This document shows, one piece after another, positions 15,508 to 22,980 of a stretch of 64,000 bases of DNA. The position numbers and the translations under genes are program-made. How positions within the stretch are numbered: the stretch's first letter is position 1; each line of letters opens with the position of its first letter. Under the pieces are notes generated by a model that was not told where the DNA came from, ran no database searches, and saw only the letters and a list, made by a program, of their open reading frames with translations. Source of the DNA: Microbacterium hydrocarbonoxydans (GTDB taxonomy: Bacteria > Actinomycetota > Actinomycetes > Actinomycetales > Microbacteriaceae); NCBI RefSeq assembly GCF_904831005.1, contig NZ_LR882982.1, positions 1,860,001 to 1,924,000 on the forward strand, read 5' to 3'.

Positions 15508-16285
15508 CGTCACCCTCCCCGAGTGCGCCCGCTCCGGTCCAGGCGGTCTGTGCTCCGCCCCGACGGGTGGGCGGTGTGAGGCCATCCGTCTCGGTGCGTG
15601 TCGGGGCGCCCGTGAGGTCTGCACCCGACACGGCACCGCTCTCGCCGGTGACGCTCTCGCCGGTGACGCTCGCCGGAGAGCCGACGGGCACCGGCACCGC
15701 AGAATCCGGATGCACCTCGCGCGGTGGCGACACCGGTGGAGCAGTCGTCGGCGTGTCGTCTGCCGAGGCGTTCGACGCCAGCGCTCGGGTGAGCCTGCCG
15801 ACGGCCACTCCGACGATCGCCGCACCGAGGATGAAGGTTCCCGGCTTGCGTCGCGCGAACCGCTTCACCTCTGTCAGCACCGAGCCCGGATCGCGGTCGC
15901 CGAGCCAGTTCGCAGCGCCCGACAGTCGGCCGGCGACCTGCTGCACGAGGTCGCTCGCGACGGAGCTGCCGTCGGACCTCTCGGCCATGGAGCTCAGATC
16001 GTCGCCGACCGACCGCAGCCCGCCGGCGAGGCGCTGCTGTTGCGCGTGCGCCTGGTCCTTCAACTCTCGGGTGGTCTGCGCGTACAGGTCCTTCGCCTGG
16101 GTCTTGGCCTCGCCGACGACGCTCGCCGCCTCAGTCTTCGCAGTGCCGATGACCTCCTTCACCTGGCTTCCCGCCGTGTCGGCGAGGTCTGCCGCTTCGT
16201 GCTTCGCGGCCTCCGCCCTTCCCGAATCCTGCGTGTGATGCGCGTCCGAGCCGCTCGGGCTCGTCGTGCCATAAGTGTCCGACAT
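15485..16285 (-). CDS. Helical membrane-anchored protein with disordered Pro/Thr/Ser tail
   Basis: This is a 266-residue protein. Residues 20-125 are Ala/Glu/Lys/Gln-rich and apolipoprotein-like (KEVIGTAKTEAASVVGEAKT repeats), suggesting a long amphipathic helix. A Gly/Val membrane segment lies near residues 150-170 (GTFILGAAIVGVAVGRL), and the remaining 95 residues are Pro/Thr/Gly-rich and disordered. The tail contains a VTGES-VTGES duplication caused by an exact 15-base tandem repeat at 15638-15667. First gene of the envelope operon. No named domain is recognised; the layout is common in Actinobacteria next to holin-like and DUF3618 genes. Confidence 0.8.
   Translation of the reverse strand: MSDTYGTTSPSGSDAHHTQDSGRAEAAKHEAADLADTAGSQVKEVIGTAKTEAASVVGEAKTQAKDLYAQTTRELKDQAHAQQQRLAGGLRSVGDDLSSMAERSDGSSVASDLVQQVAGRLSGAANWLGDRDPGSVLTEVKRFARRKPGTFILGAAIVGVAVGRLTRALASNASADDTPTTAPPVSPPREVHPDSAVPVPVGSPASVTGESVTGESGAVSGADLTGAPTRTETDGLTPPTRRGGAQTAWTGAGALGEGDDERPHSL
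15638..15667 (+). repeat. Exact 15-base tandem duplication inside a coding region
   Basis: A 15-base unit is repeated twice without change (15638-15652, 15653-15667), followed by a partial third copy. It adds five residues in frame to the disordered tail of the 15485-16285 protein. Replication slippage is the likely origin. Confidence 0.85.
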
Positions 16286-16540
16286 CAGTGCTCCTTCGTG
16301 CGGGGTCGTCCCGGATCGATCCAGTTCGCTGACCGATCCGCTGGATTGGTGAGCACTGGTCTAGTCGGCTCGGAAACCGGCTCCAGCACCCTTGCCGAAA
16401 TCGCGGTCGCGGGTGTATGGGAGCCCGCAGCCTCATCAGGCCATCGGCGTCAGCGAGGCGGTGCGCAAGGGCCTTGCACCGTCCGTCGCACCCCTGTAGT
16501 CGTGGAGTGCAGGGGGAGATTCAGGAGGGAAGGTCAGCGC

Positions 16541-16879
16541 ATGGGCAAGTTCGTATACGAGGGAAGTCAGAAGGTCGAGATAGACGATCGAGCGCTCCAC
16601 CACCTCCAGGTCGTGATGACGACGAAGCTGCGCCGCGGCGAGCCCTTCCTGTTCACCTGGCGGGAGGACCCGAGTATCGGCGGAGGTCGCAGTTCGGTAT
16701 GGCTGCACCCCGGCTGCAATCTCGTGTTCAAGTACTCGGGCGGCAAGGTGCCCGATCTCAATCGGCACTGGATCGAGGCGCTCGCTTTCACCGCGAACGC
16801 GCCGTCAGGGCTGTATCTCGTCCACGAGCCCGAGAATGCGCCGAGCGCGCACCACGACCAGCCGGTTCGCGGACGCTGA
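16541..16879 (+). CDS. DUF7882 family small protein, copy C
   Basis: This 112-residue homologue has MGKFVYEG, DDRALHHLQVVMTTKLRR, FLFTWREDPSIGGGRSSVWLHPG, and the C-terminal RHWIEALAFTANAPSGLYLV half. It is clearly closest to copy A at 11094-11435. Unlike the leaderless copies it has a strong AGGAGGGAAGG ribosome site. It is followed 11 bases later by a GAF-ANTAR regulator gene, so the two are probably co-transcribed. That pairing is the best clue to its role, which remains unknown. Confidence 0.87.
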   Translation: MGKFVYEGSQKVEIDDRALHHLQVVMTTKLRRGEPFLFTWREDPSIGGGRSSVWLHPGCNLVFKYSGGKVPDLNRHWIEALAFTANAPSGLYLVHEPENAPSAHHDQPVRGR

Positions 16880-16890
16880 GGGAGGCGAGT

Positions 16891-17619
16891 ATGGCGCTCG
16901 AGCCGAGAGGCGACTCGCAGCCCACGAACGATCTGACCGCCGTGTTCCGGCGCCTGGCCGATGCTCTCGACCCCGACTACGACGTGATCGACACGATGGA
17001 TCTGCTCGTCGACGCCGCGACGCGTTTCACTCCCGCGGTCGACGCGGGGATCGTCCTGGCGGACGCAGAGGGACGACTTCACGTGCTGGGATCGACGAGT
17101 GAGCGCGCGAGCGATGTGGAAGAGGCCGAGCTCGGCGTCGACCAGGGGCCCTGCCTCGACAGCTTCCGGTCCGGGCGCGTCGTCGAGACGGCTGACCTGA
17201 TGGCGAGCATCGACCGCTGGCCGGAATTCGTGCCCCTCGCGACGCGGCGCGGACTTCGCGCAGGATACGCGGTGCCGCTCTCTCTGCGAAGTCGGCACCT
17301 CGGTGCGCTGAACCTCTTCTTCGATCAGGTCGGTGTGCTCACCGACCAGGATGCGGCTGTCGCTCAGGCCCTCAGCGAGTTCGCGACCGTCGGTCTGGTG
17401 CAGCACCGCGCACTGCGCGAGCAGGCCGACCGCACGGCGCAGCTTCAGCACGCTCTCGACAGCAGGATCGTGATCGAGCAGGCGAAGGGTGCGCTCTCGT
17501 TCCAGCGCAGCGTCTCGATCGACGACGCGTTCGTCATGCTCCGGCGGCACGCGCGCTCGGTCGGCGCGCGCCTGCACGACGTCGCGCAGCAGATCGTCGA
17601 CAGGCGTCTGACGCTCTGA
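16891..17619 (+). CDS. GAF and ANTAR domain RNA-binding regulator
   Basis: This 242-residue third GAF-ANTAR protein resembles the 649-1377 product along its whole length: a DPDYDVIDTMDLLVDAA helix, VDAGIVLADAEG, GVDQGPCLDSF in the GAF domain, and an ANTAR domain (SRIVIEQAKGALSF, then LHDVAQQIVDRRL). A GAGGGAGGCG site precedes ATG 16891. Its operon partner is DUF7882 copy C. ANTAR proteins usually control transcription termination by binding tandem RNA hairpins; no obvious tandem pair was found near this gene. Confidence 0.9.
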   Translation: MALEPRGDSQPTNDLTAVFRRLADALDPDYDVIDTMDLLVDAATRFTPAVDAGIVLADAEGRLHVLGSTSERASDVEEAELGVDQGPCLDSFRSGRVVETADLMASIDRWPEFVPLATRRGLRAGYAVPLSLRSRHLGALNLFFDQVGVLTDQDAAVAQALSEFATVGLVQHRALREQADRTAQLQHALDSRIVIEQAKGALSFQRSVSIDDAFVMLRRHARSVGARLHDVAQQIVDRRLTL

Positions 17620-17634
17620 GACGGCGCCGCGATC

Positions 17635-17970
17635 TCATCCGTCCGATGCCGAATCCCCGTCGCCCTCGGTCGGGTCGATGATCTCGTCGGTCAGACAGAC
17701 GCCGCCCGTGCTGCTGAGCGTCTGCGACAGCTCTTCGATCCAGCGACGGTTCAGAGTCGGCGCTTCCGTCTCGTCGAAGACGAAGCGAAGCGGGATCGAC
17801 GGATGCAGCCAGATCGTCGAGCGTCCCGGCGCCTCGCCGTCCTTGTGTATCCACGACAGAGTGAAGCTCTCGTTGCGGCGCAGCTTCGTCGTGACGACGA
17901 TCTTGAGATGGGCCAGCGCGCGATCCTCGATGAGGATGGGCGGCTGCGCTGCGTAGAAGAGTCTTCCCAT
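17635..17970 (-). CDS. DUF7882 family small protein, copy D
   Basis: This fourth homologue, 111 residues, has MGRLFYAAQ, EDRALAHLKIVVTTKLRR, SFTLSW, APGRSTIWLHPSIPLRFVFDE, and RRWIEELSQTLSSTGGVCL, with an acidic 17-residue tail. The HPSIPL form groups it with copy B. A TACCGT box six bases before the ATG, with no ribosome site, suggests a leaderless message. It is convergent with the GAF-ANTAR gene at a 15-base gap. Confidence 0.87.
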   Translation of the reverse strand: MGRLFYAAQPPILIEDRALAHLKIVVTTKLRRNESFTLSWIHKDGEAPGRSTIWLHPSIPLRFVFDETEAPTLNRRWIEELSQTLSSTGGVCLTDEIIDPTEGDGDSASDG

Positions 17971-18035
17971 ATATCAACGGTACGCGCGTGCCGGTCAAGA
18001 TGGGAGGGCACTCTCGCCCCGACGAACGCAGGCGG

Positions 18036-19004
18036 CTACGCGGGCATGGCCTCGTCTGCGAGCCCGTGGAGAAAGTCGGCGGACGGTGCGAAGAAGGTGG
18101 ACCCGGTCGTCGCTGACGAGAAGTCCAGGAGCCGGTCGTACGCGCCGGGCGGGTCGCCGATGAACATGTTCTCGAGCATCTTCTCGATGACCCAGAGATA
18201 CCGGGAGTATCCGATGAAGTAGGTGCCGAAAGACGAAGAACCCGCGCTGCCGAAAGGCATGTTGTCACGCAGTATGTCGTGCTCGACCCCGTCGACCACG
18301 ATCGTGGCGAGGGTCTTGTGCGATTTCTGCCCGACGTCGGCATCATCCAGCTCGAGGTTGTCGGCTTTCCTGCGACCGATGACGGCCTCCTGCTGCTCTG
18401 TGGTCAGCGACTGCCACTGGCCGAGGTCGTGCAGGTATCTCTGCACGACGACGTAGCTCCCTCCGACATGATCCCCGTCCTCCGCGCCCACCAGGGTCGA
18501 CTCGGCGACGGCTCTGCCCACCGGGTTCGCGGTGCCGTCGACGAAACCGAGCAGGTCGCGCACGTCGAAGTAGCGGAAGCCGGAGGTCTCGTCGACGACG
18601 GTGATCGCCTGCCCGAGCGCATCGAGCAGCTGTCGTTCGAACTCGAACACCAGGTCCTGGCGGTTCGCGCGAACGTGGAAGAGCAGATCGCCGGGAGTCG
18701 CGGGCGCGGTGTGCACGGGGCCCACCACCGGGGCGAACGCGTGCAGCTCTGCGGGAGCCCGGCGCGCGGTGAGTCGCGGCCATGCCGCCGAGCCGATTCC
18801 CACCGTGCACGACAGCATCGCACCGAGATCGCGGAATCCCACGTTCTTCACGATGTCGTCGATGCCGCTGATCACATCGCGCACGGTCGCTGCGGCATCC
18901 GCCCCGTCGGCGATCTGCAGCACGAGGAAGGTCGCGCTGGAGGTCAGCGGCGCATCGACCTTCTGGGATTCGATCGGGACCCGGCGAGAAGAAGAGGCGC
19001 TCAC
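18036..19004 (-). CDS. DyP-type heme peroxidase
   Basis: This is a 322-residue dye-decolorizing peroxidase. It contains the catalytic GFVDGTANP motif (distal Asp), the proximal heme His region DVGQKSHKTLAT, and the FFRDNMPFG-like segment DILRDNMPFG. An aromatic C-terminal helix bundle (YFIGYSRYLWVIEKML) follows. The GTG at 19004 fits the family N-terminus; TAGGTT lies 7 bases upstream, suggesting a leaderless message. No Tat signal and no encapsulin-targeting C-terminal peptide are visible, so it should be cytoplasmic and free. It probably consumes peroxide. Divergent from the UBP zinc-finger gene. Confidence 0.92.
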   Translation of the reverse strand: MSASSSRRVPIESQKVDAPLTSSATFLVLQIADGADAAATVRDVISGIDDIVKNVGFRDLGAMLSCTVGIGSAAWPRLTARRAPAELHAFAPVVGPVHTAPATPGDLLFHVRANRQDLVFEFERQLLDALGQAITVVDETSGFRYFDVRDLLGFVDGTANPVGRAVAESTLVGAEDGDHVGGSYVVVQRYLHDLGQWQSLTTEQQEAVIGRRKADNLELDDADVGQKSHKTLATIVVDGVEHDILRDNMPFGSAGSSSFGTYFIGYSRYLWVIEKMLENMFIGDPPGAYDRLLDFSSATTGSTFFAPSADFLHGLADEAMPA

Positions 19005-19147
19005 GTGCTCGAACCTAGAGGGATGTCGACGAGCGGGGCTTCGACGGGTGTCGAAGGAACAGGAACACTCCGGCGGGCACTCTTGAGTACGACGCAGAAT
19101 CCCGACATCATGACCCCGACAGCACACCCACGACAGGAGAGCCGCCC

Positions 19148-19507
19148 ATGAGCGACGTCAGCGACTTCATCCGGGCGGATGTTCCTCCCTCCGGTCCCGG
19201 ATGCGTGGACTGCGAGAAGATCGGATCGTGGTGGCTGCATCTGCGCCGGTGCGCCTTCTGCGGTCATGTCGGCTGCTGTGACGACTCGCTGCACAAGCAT
19301 GCGACGGCGCACGCGCACGCGAGCGGGCACCGAGTCATCCAGAGCTTCGAGCCCGGCGAGGACTGGTTCTGGGACTTCGGCACCGAGACCGCCTTCGACG
19401 GTCCCGCGCTCGCTCCCCCGCGAAGCCATCCGCGCTCTCAGACCACGCCCGGTCCCGCCGAGCGCGTGCCCGCGGACTGGCAGGAGCAGCTCTCCGGCGA
19501 CGCATGA
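19148..19507 (+). CDS. UBP-type zinc finger protein
   Basis: The 119-residue protein is almost entirely one ZnF-UBP domain: CVDC, then LRRCAFCGHVGCCDD, then His-rich HKHATAHAHASGHRVIQS, and a closing EDWFWDF. Zn ligands C-x2-C, C-x2-C and the spaced His residues are all present. In eukaryotes this fold binds ubiquitin C-termini; in Actinobacteria the ligand is unknown. It overlaps the flavoprotein start by ATGA. In other genomes, from memory, this finger is found fused to or beside the same flavoprotein family, suggesting a physical partnership. Confidence 0.9.
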   Translation: MSDVSDFIRADVPPSGPGCVDCEKIGSWWLHLRRCAFCGHVGCCDDSLHKHATAHAHASGHRVIQSFEPGEDWFWDFGTETAFDGPALAPPRSHPRSQTTPGPAERVPADWQEQLSGDA

Positions 19508-20757
19508 CCGACCTCTCGGATCAGAAGCCTCCGCTTCGACTGATCGCCGATGGCGACGGGCCACAGGCATTCGCCCTGCGTGACTATCTGACGCGCAGCG
19601 AAGTGCCGTTCCTGCCGATCGTCGTGCCCGTCGGGACGACCACCGCAGCAGGGATCGAGCTGGCCGGAAGGCGGCTTCCGCTCGTCGTCCTCGCCGAGGG
19701 CACTGTTCTCGAGGACCCGACACCGGAGCAGGTGGCGTCGGCTCTGGGCTGGGTGAAGCCGCCGTCGCAGTCGACGTACGACCTCATCATTCACGGGGCG
19801 GGACCCGCCGGGCTCTCGGCAGCCGTCTACGCCGCCTCGGAAGGCCTCAGCGTCGCCGTCATCGAACGCGATGCCATCGGCGGACAAGCCGGTTTCAGCA
19901 GCCTCATCGAGAACTATCTCGGCTTTCCCGGTGGCATCTCGGGAGCGGAACTCGCCGACCGCGCGCGCCGCCAGGCGCTGTCCTTCGGCGCCGACCTCAT
20001 CGTCATGAGACAGGGCATCGCACGCACCTTCAGAGATCACGATGTGCGCGCCGTGCTCGCGGACGGCTCTGAGATCCACGCGCGCGCAGCTCTCTCCGCC
20101 ACCGGTGTGCAGTGGCGACGACTCGGCATCGACAGGGAGCACGACTTCGAAGGGGCGGGCGTCTACTACGGCGCCGGCACCAGCGAAGCATCCGCCTGCA
20201 TCGGCCAGCACGTCTACGTCGTCGGTGGCGCGAACTCGGCGGGTCAGGCCGCGATGAACCTGGCCGTGCACGCGGCCCACGTCACGGTCGTCGTGCGGGG
20301 CCCTTCGCTCTCGTCGACGATGTCTGCGTACCTGCTCGATCGGCTGGCCGCGCAGCCGAACGTCACGATCCTCGTGCACACCCGCGTCGTCGCGCTCGAC
20401 GGCGACGAGCACCTGCGGGAGATCACTCTCGACAAGGCGGGCACGGCGTCGCGCGTGCCCGCGACCCATCTGTTCGTCTGCATCGGCGGAGCCCCCAACA
20501 CCGAGTGGGCGGCGACGACAGACGTGCGGCTCGACAGCCGCGGGTTCATCCTCACCGGCGTCGACCTCGCCCCCGACGACCTGCGGCGATGGCCCCTGGA
20601 ACGCCCGCCCTACTATCTCGAGACATCGGTCCCGGGGATCTTCGCCGCCGGCGACGTCCGCGCGAACTCCGTCAAGCGCGTCGCGTCGGCCGTCGGCGAA
20701 GGAGCCATGGCGGTCACCCTCATCCACCGTTACCTGGCGGAGGGCGATCAGCACTGA
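19504..20757 (+). CDS. Thioredoxin-reductase-like flavoprotein lacking the CxxC pair
   Basis: The 417-residue protein has a thioredoxin/glutaredoxin-like N-terminal part (about residues 10-85: FALRDYLTRSEVPFLPI, LPLVVLAEGTVLEDP) without a redox Cys pair. An FAD domain (HGAGPAGLSAAVYAA, GGQAGFSSLIENYLGFP) and an NADPH domain (VVGGANSAGQAAMNLA) follow. Where thioredoxin reductases have CATC it reads VYYGAGTSEASACIG, so disulfide transfer by the usual route is impossible. The C-terminal GIFAAGDVR FAD motif is intact. It is coupled to the UBP zinc-finger gene. An NAD(P)H-dependent electron-transfer role with another partner is inferred. Confidence 0.88.
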   Translation: MTDLSDQKPPLRLIADGDGPQAFALRDYLTRSEVPFLPIVVPVGTTTAAGIELAGRRLPLVVLAEGTVLEDPTPEQVASALGWVKPPSQSTYDLIIHGAGPAGLSAAVYAASEGLSVAVIERDAIGGQAGFSSLIENYLGFPGGISGAELADRARRQALSFGADLIVMRQGIARTFRDHDVRAVLADGSEIHARAALSATGVQWRRLGIDREHDFEGAGVYYGAGTSEASACIGQHVYVVGGANSAGQAAMNLAVHAAHVTVVVRGPSLSSTMSAYLLDRLAAQPNVTILVHTRVVALDGDEHLREITLDKAGTASRVPATHLFVCIGGAPNTEWAATTDVRLDSRGFILTGVDLAPDDLRRWPLERPPYYLETSVPGIFAAGDVRANSVKRVASAVGEGAMAVTLIHRYLAEGDQH

Positions 20758-20769
20758 CCGATCCCTCTC

Positions 20770-20942
20770 TCAGCGCAGCGGGGTGATGCCCTGGGAGCTG
20801 CGCGGGAAGGTCGCGAGCACCGTGGTCGTCTGCCCACAGCTGTCAGGTACGTGAGGCCGAGAACGACCGCGAGCTGCACTATCTGCGACCCCGCCTTCCA
20901 TCCCGCGCGGGTCTCTGCAGCGTTCGCCTGCGGGTCAGCCAT
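20770..20942 (-). pseudogene. Frameshifted 57-residue small membrane protein gene
   Basis: From ATG 20942 the frame gives MADPQANAAETRAGWKAG and a hydrophobic segment to LTYLTAV with good G/C third positions, then abruptly switches to A/T-rich third positions. Adding one G to the G-run at 20833-20835 (minus strand) restores a frame with nearly all G/C third positions. That frame reads on to SSQGITPLR and a TGA at 20770, exactly clearing the converging flavoprotein gene. Without it the frame runs on to 20748 into that gene. Either a true single-base frameshift or an assembly homopolymer error. Its start overlaps the hydrolase end by 8 bases. Family unknown. Confidence 0.6.
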
Positions 20943-21660
20943 GGATCCCGATCTCCTCGAGGATGCTGTCGACGAACCGCACGATCTCCGCGGCGTGCGT
21001 CTGAGTGACCAGGTGCGGTGCGTCGAGTTCCATCACCGCTCGACACCGCGCTCGCCGATAGCCGAATCGCTGCAGCTGCGGGAGGATCAGCCGGTCCTCG
21101 GTCGCGACCACGCCCCAGCTCGGCGTCGCCCTCCAGCCGACGACGGATGCGGGCTCGGTGAACACCGAGTCGGCCACCGGACGCTGCGAGACCGCGAGAA
21201 CACCGGACTCGTCCGAGGGGAGGCCCTGCGCGAGAAGACGCGCGAACTGGTCGGGCGCCACCGTGAGCTCGGTCCGGCGTCCTCCGTCGTCGCCCGGGAA
21301 CGGCGCGGCCACGAGATGCTCCGACGACTCGTCCGGGGCGAAGAGCGCGCGCATGTCGGCGATGCTCTCGTCGCGTTCCAGCGCGTATCCGGCGATGAAG
21401 AGCAAGCCGGTGACGTTCGGCGCGTCGCCCGCGACCGTCACGACGGCCGCGCCGTATCCGTGCCCGACGAGGAGCACCGAACCGCCGACGCGCTCCACGA
21501 TCGTGCGGATGTAGTCGCAGTCGCTGTGAAAGCTGCGGCCGCTCACCGGCGGGGCGAGCACTCGATGCCCGCGGTCCAGCAGACGAAGCACGATGGGCCA
21601 CCACCCCGATGCGTCCAGGAAGGCTCCGTGCACCAGGATGACAGTGCTGCTGCTCATCAT
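20935..21660 (-). CDS. Alpha/beta hydrolase-fold protein lacking the nucleophile serine
   Basis: This 241-residue protein has a normal alpha/beta hydrolase layout: VILVHGAFLDASGWW (oxyanion HG), the nucleophile elbow, a cap region, and a C-terminal DAPHLVTQTH supplying the His. The elbow reads LLVGHGYGAA, with Gly in place of the expected Ser of GHSYGG. The esterase triad is therefore broken, and the protein may be a binding protein or catalyse a non-hydrolytic reaction. GAGGCG precedes ATG 21660. Downstream is the frameshifted small gene; upstream it diverges from a PucR regulator. Confidence 0.85.
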   Translation of the reverse strand: MMSSSTVILVHGAFLDASGWWPIVLRLLDRGHRVLAPPVSGRSFHSDCDYIRTIVERVGGSVLLVGHGYGAAVVTVAGDAPNVTGLLFIAGYALERDESIADMRALFAPDESSEHLVAAPFPGDDGGRRTELTVAPDQFARLLAQGLPSDESGVLAVSQRPVADSVFTEPASVVGWRATPSWGVVATEDRLILPQLQRFGYRRARCRAVMELDAPHLVTQTHAAEIVRFVDSILEEIGIHG

Positions 21661-21891
21661 GTCGTCGCCTCGCTGCTCTTCGTCGTCTCGGTACGAATCT
21701 AAGAAGCCGCATGCCGGCGACCATGCGACACAAGTCGAAGACCGCGCCTCCTCCATTTCTGCCTGCTTTCTTCCTGGTGCGGACGCCCCGGACACGGTTC
21801 TATGGGTCGTACTCGAGTTCGGTGAGGTGCAGACCGCACCCATCGATGCAGAGCGACACGGTGAGCCCATCCCCCCGCACAGGAGCGACCC

Positions 21892-22959
21892 ATGACGATC
21901 AGCGACACGACGACCCCCGCCGCATCGACGGCGCTCCCCGAGATCGCGCTCCAGCTCGCGGCATCCCTGCACCGCCGGGTGACCGTGCGCGAGGGCGCGT
22001 CGTCGGCACCCGTCGGGCGTGTGTCCGGCGCCTCTGAGCAGGCCTCGCTCCTCGCCGTTCCGGTGCACGACGACGGCGTTCGGGTCGCGGTCATCGAGAT
22101 CGACCTGGGCGATGGCCCGCAGCTCGCGGCGAACGAGTTCGACGCCGTCGATGCGGCGGTCGCTCTCGCCCGCAGAGCACTGCGCGGGGTGCGCGGTTCA
22201 TCGGGAGTCGATCGGGAGTCGGTCTTCGTCGACCTGCTGCATGCCGAGGAATCGGCGCGTCGCGACGCTTACGCACGCGCCGTTCGGCAGCGGTGGCTCC
22301 AGCCAGGCGCCGGCACGGTCGTTCGCGCCGTCCTCATCGATGCGGCGGTGAGCGACGTCGACCGCATCGCGTTCGGAAGGCACCTGGCGCACCTCCGCCC
22401 TGCGCCTGCGCACTTCATGGCGTTGGAGCACGGTGTGGTCCTGCTCGTCGGACCGCCCTCAGACAGCGGTCTCACGGATCTCCTCCTCGACGAGGCGGCG
22501 AGACGTGGTATCCGCATTCTGGGGATGGGCACGGCCTCCCCGGTGCAGGGCGCGACTGAGTTGCGCAGCGCTGCAGACGAGGCCATGATCGCCGCGTCGC
22601 TCGCGGCCGCTCTCCCCCAGTTCCATCCGGCCGTCGACTCGAGCGCTCTGGGCGGTTGGAGGCTCCTCGCTTCGGCGACAGCCGATCCTGCCGCACTCCG
22701 GACCATCTCTCCCGCCGCGCACGCGCTGTACTCGCAGCGAGACGACAGCCAGCGCGTGACCGTCGAGACGTACCTCGACGTCGGTGCGAACGTGGTCGCG
22801 GCGTGTCGAATCCTGTTCGTCCACCGCACGACCCTCTACTACCGGCTCGAGCGACTGCCTGAGGTCGTCAGAGAGGCACTCGACGACGGCGTCGCGCGCA
22901 GCACGCTCCATCTGGCCCTCAAGCTCATCCGGCTCTGGGAGGCCACCGGGCGCCTGTGA
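21892..22959 (+). CDS. PucR-type transcriptional regulator
   Basis: The 355-residue protein has a GGDEF-like or unassigned sensor region in its first 280 residues and a C-terminal PucR helix-turn-helix (about residues 295-350: TYLDVGANVVAACRILFVHRTTLYYRLERL). It has an AGGAGCGACCC ribosome site before ATG 21892. PucR-type proteins are usually one-component regulators of nearby catabolic or resistance genes. It diverges from the serine-less hydrolase across 231 bases, so that gene is its most likely target. The effector is unknown. Confidence 0.85.
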   Translation: MTISDTTTPAASTALPEIALQLAASLHRRVTVREGASSAPVGRVSGASEQASLLAVPVHDDGVRVAVIEIDLGDGPQLAANEFDAVDAAVALARRALRGVRGSSGVDRESVFVDLLHAEESARRDAYARAVRQRWLQPGAGTVVRAVLIDAAVSDVDRIAFGRHLAHLRPAPAHFMALEHGVVLLVGPPSDSGLTDLLLDEAARRGIRILGMGTASPVQGATELRSAADEAMIAASLAAALPQFHPAVDSSALGGWRLLASATADPAALRTISPAAHALYSQRDDSQRVTVETYLDVGANVVAACRILFVHRTTLYYRLERLPEVVREALDDGVARSTLHLALKLIRLWEATGRL

Positions 22960-22980
22960 GCACGCATCCACGCGCGTCGA

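Noticed and set aside
11094..17970. Labelling the small DUF7882 proteins as ATP-dependent DNA ligase
   Set aside because: About 110 residues, no KxDG active-site motif and no nucleotidyltransferase fold motifs.
18036..19004. DyP peroxidase as encapsulin cargo
   Set aside because: No encapsulin shell gene adjacent and no cargo-loading peptide at the C-terminus, which ends ADEAMPA.
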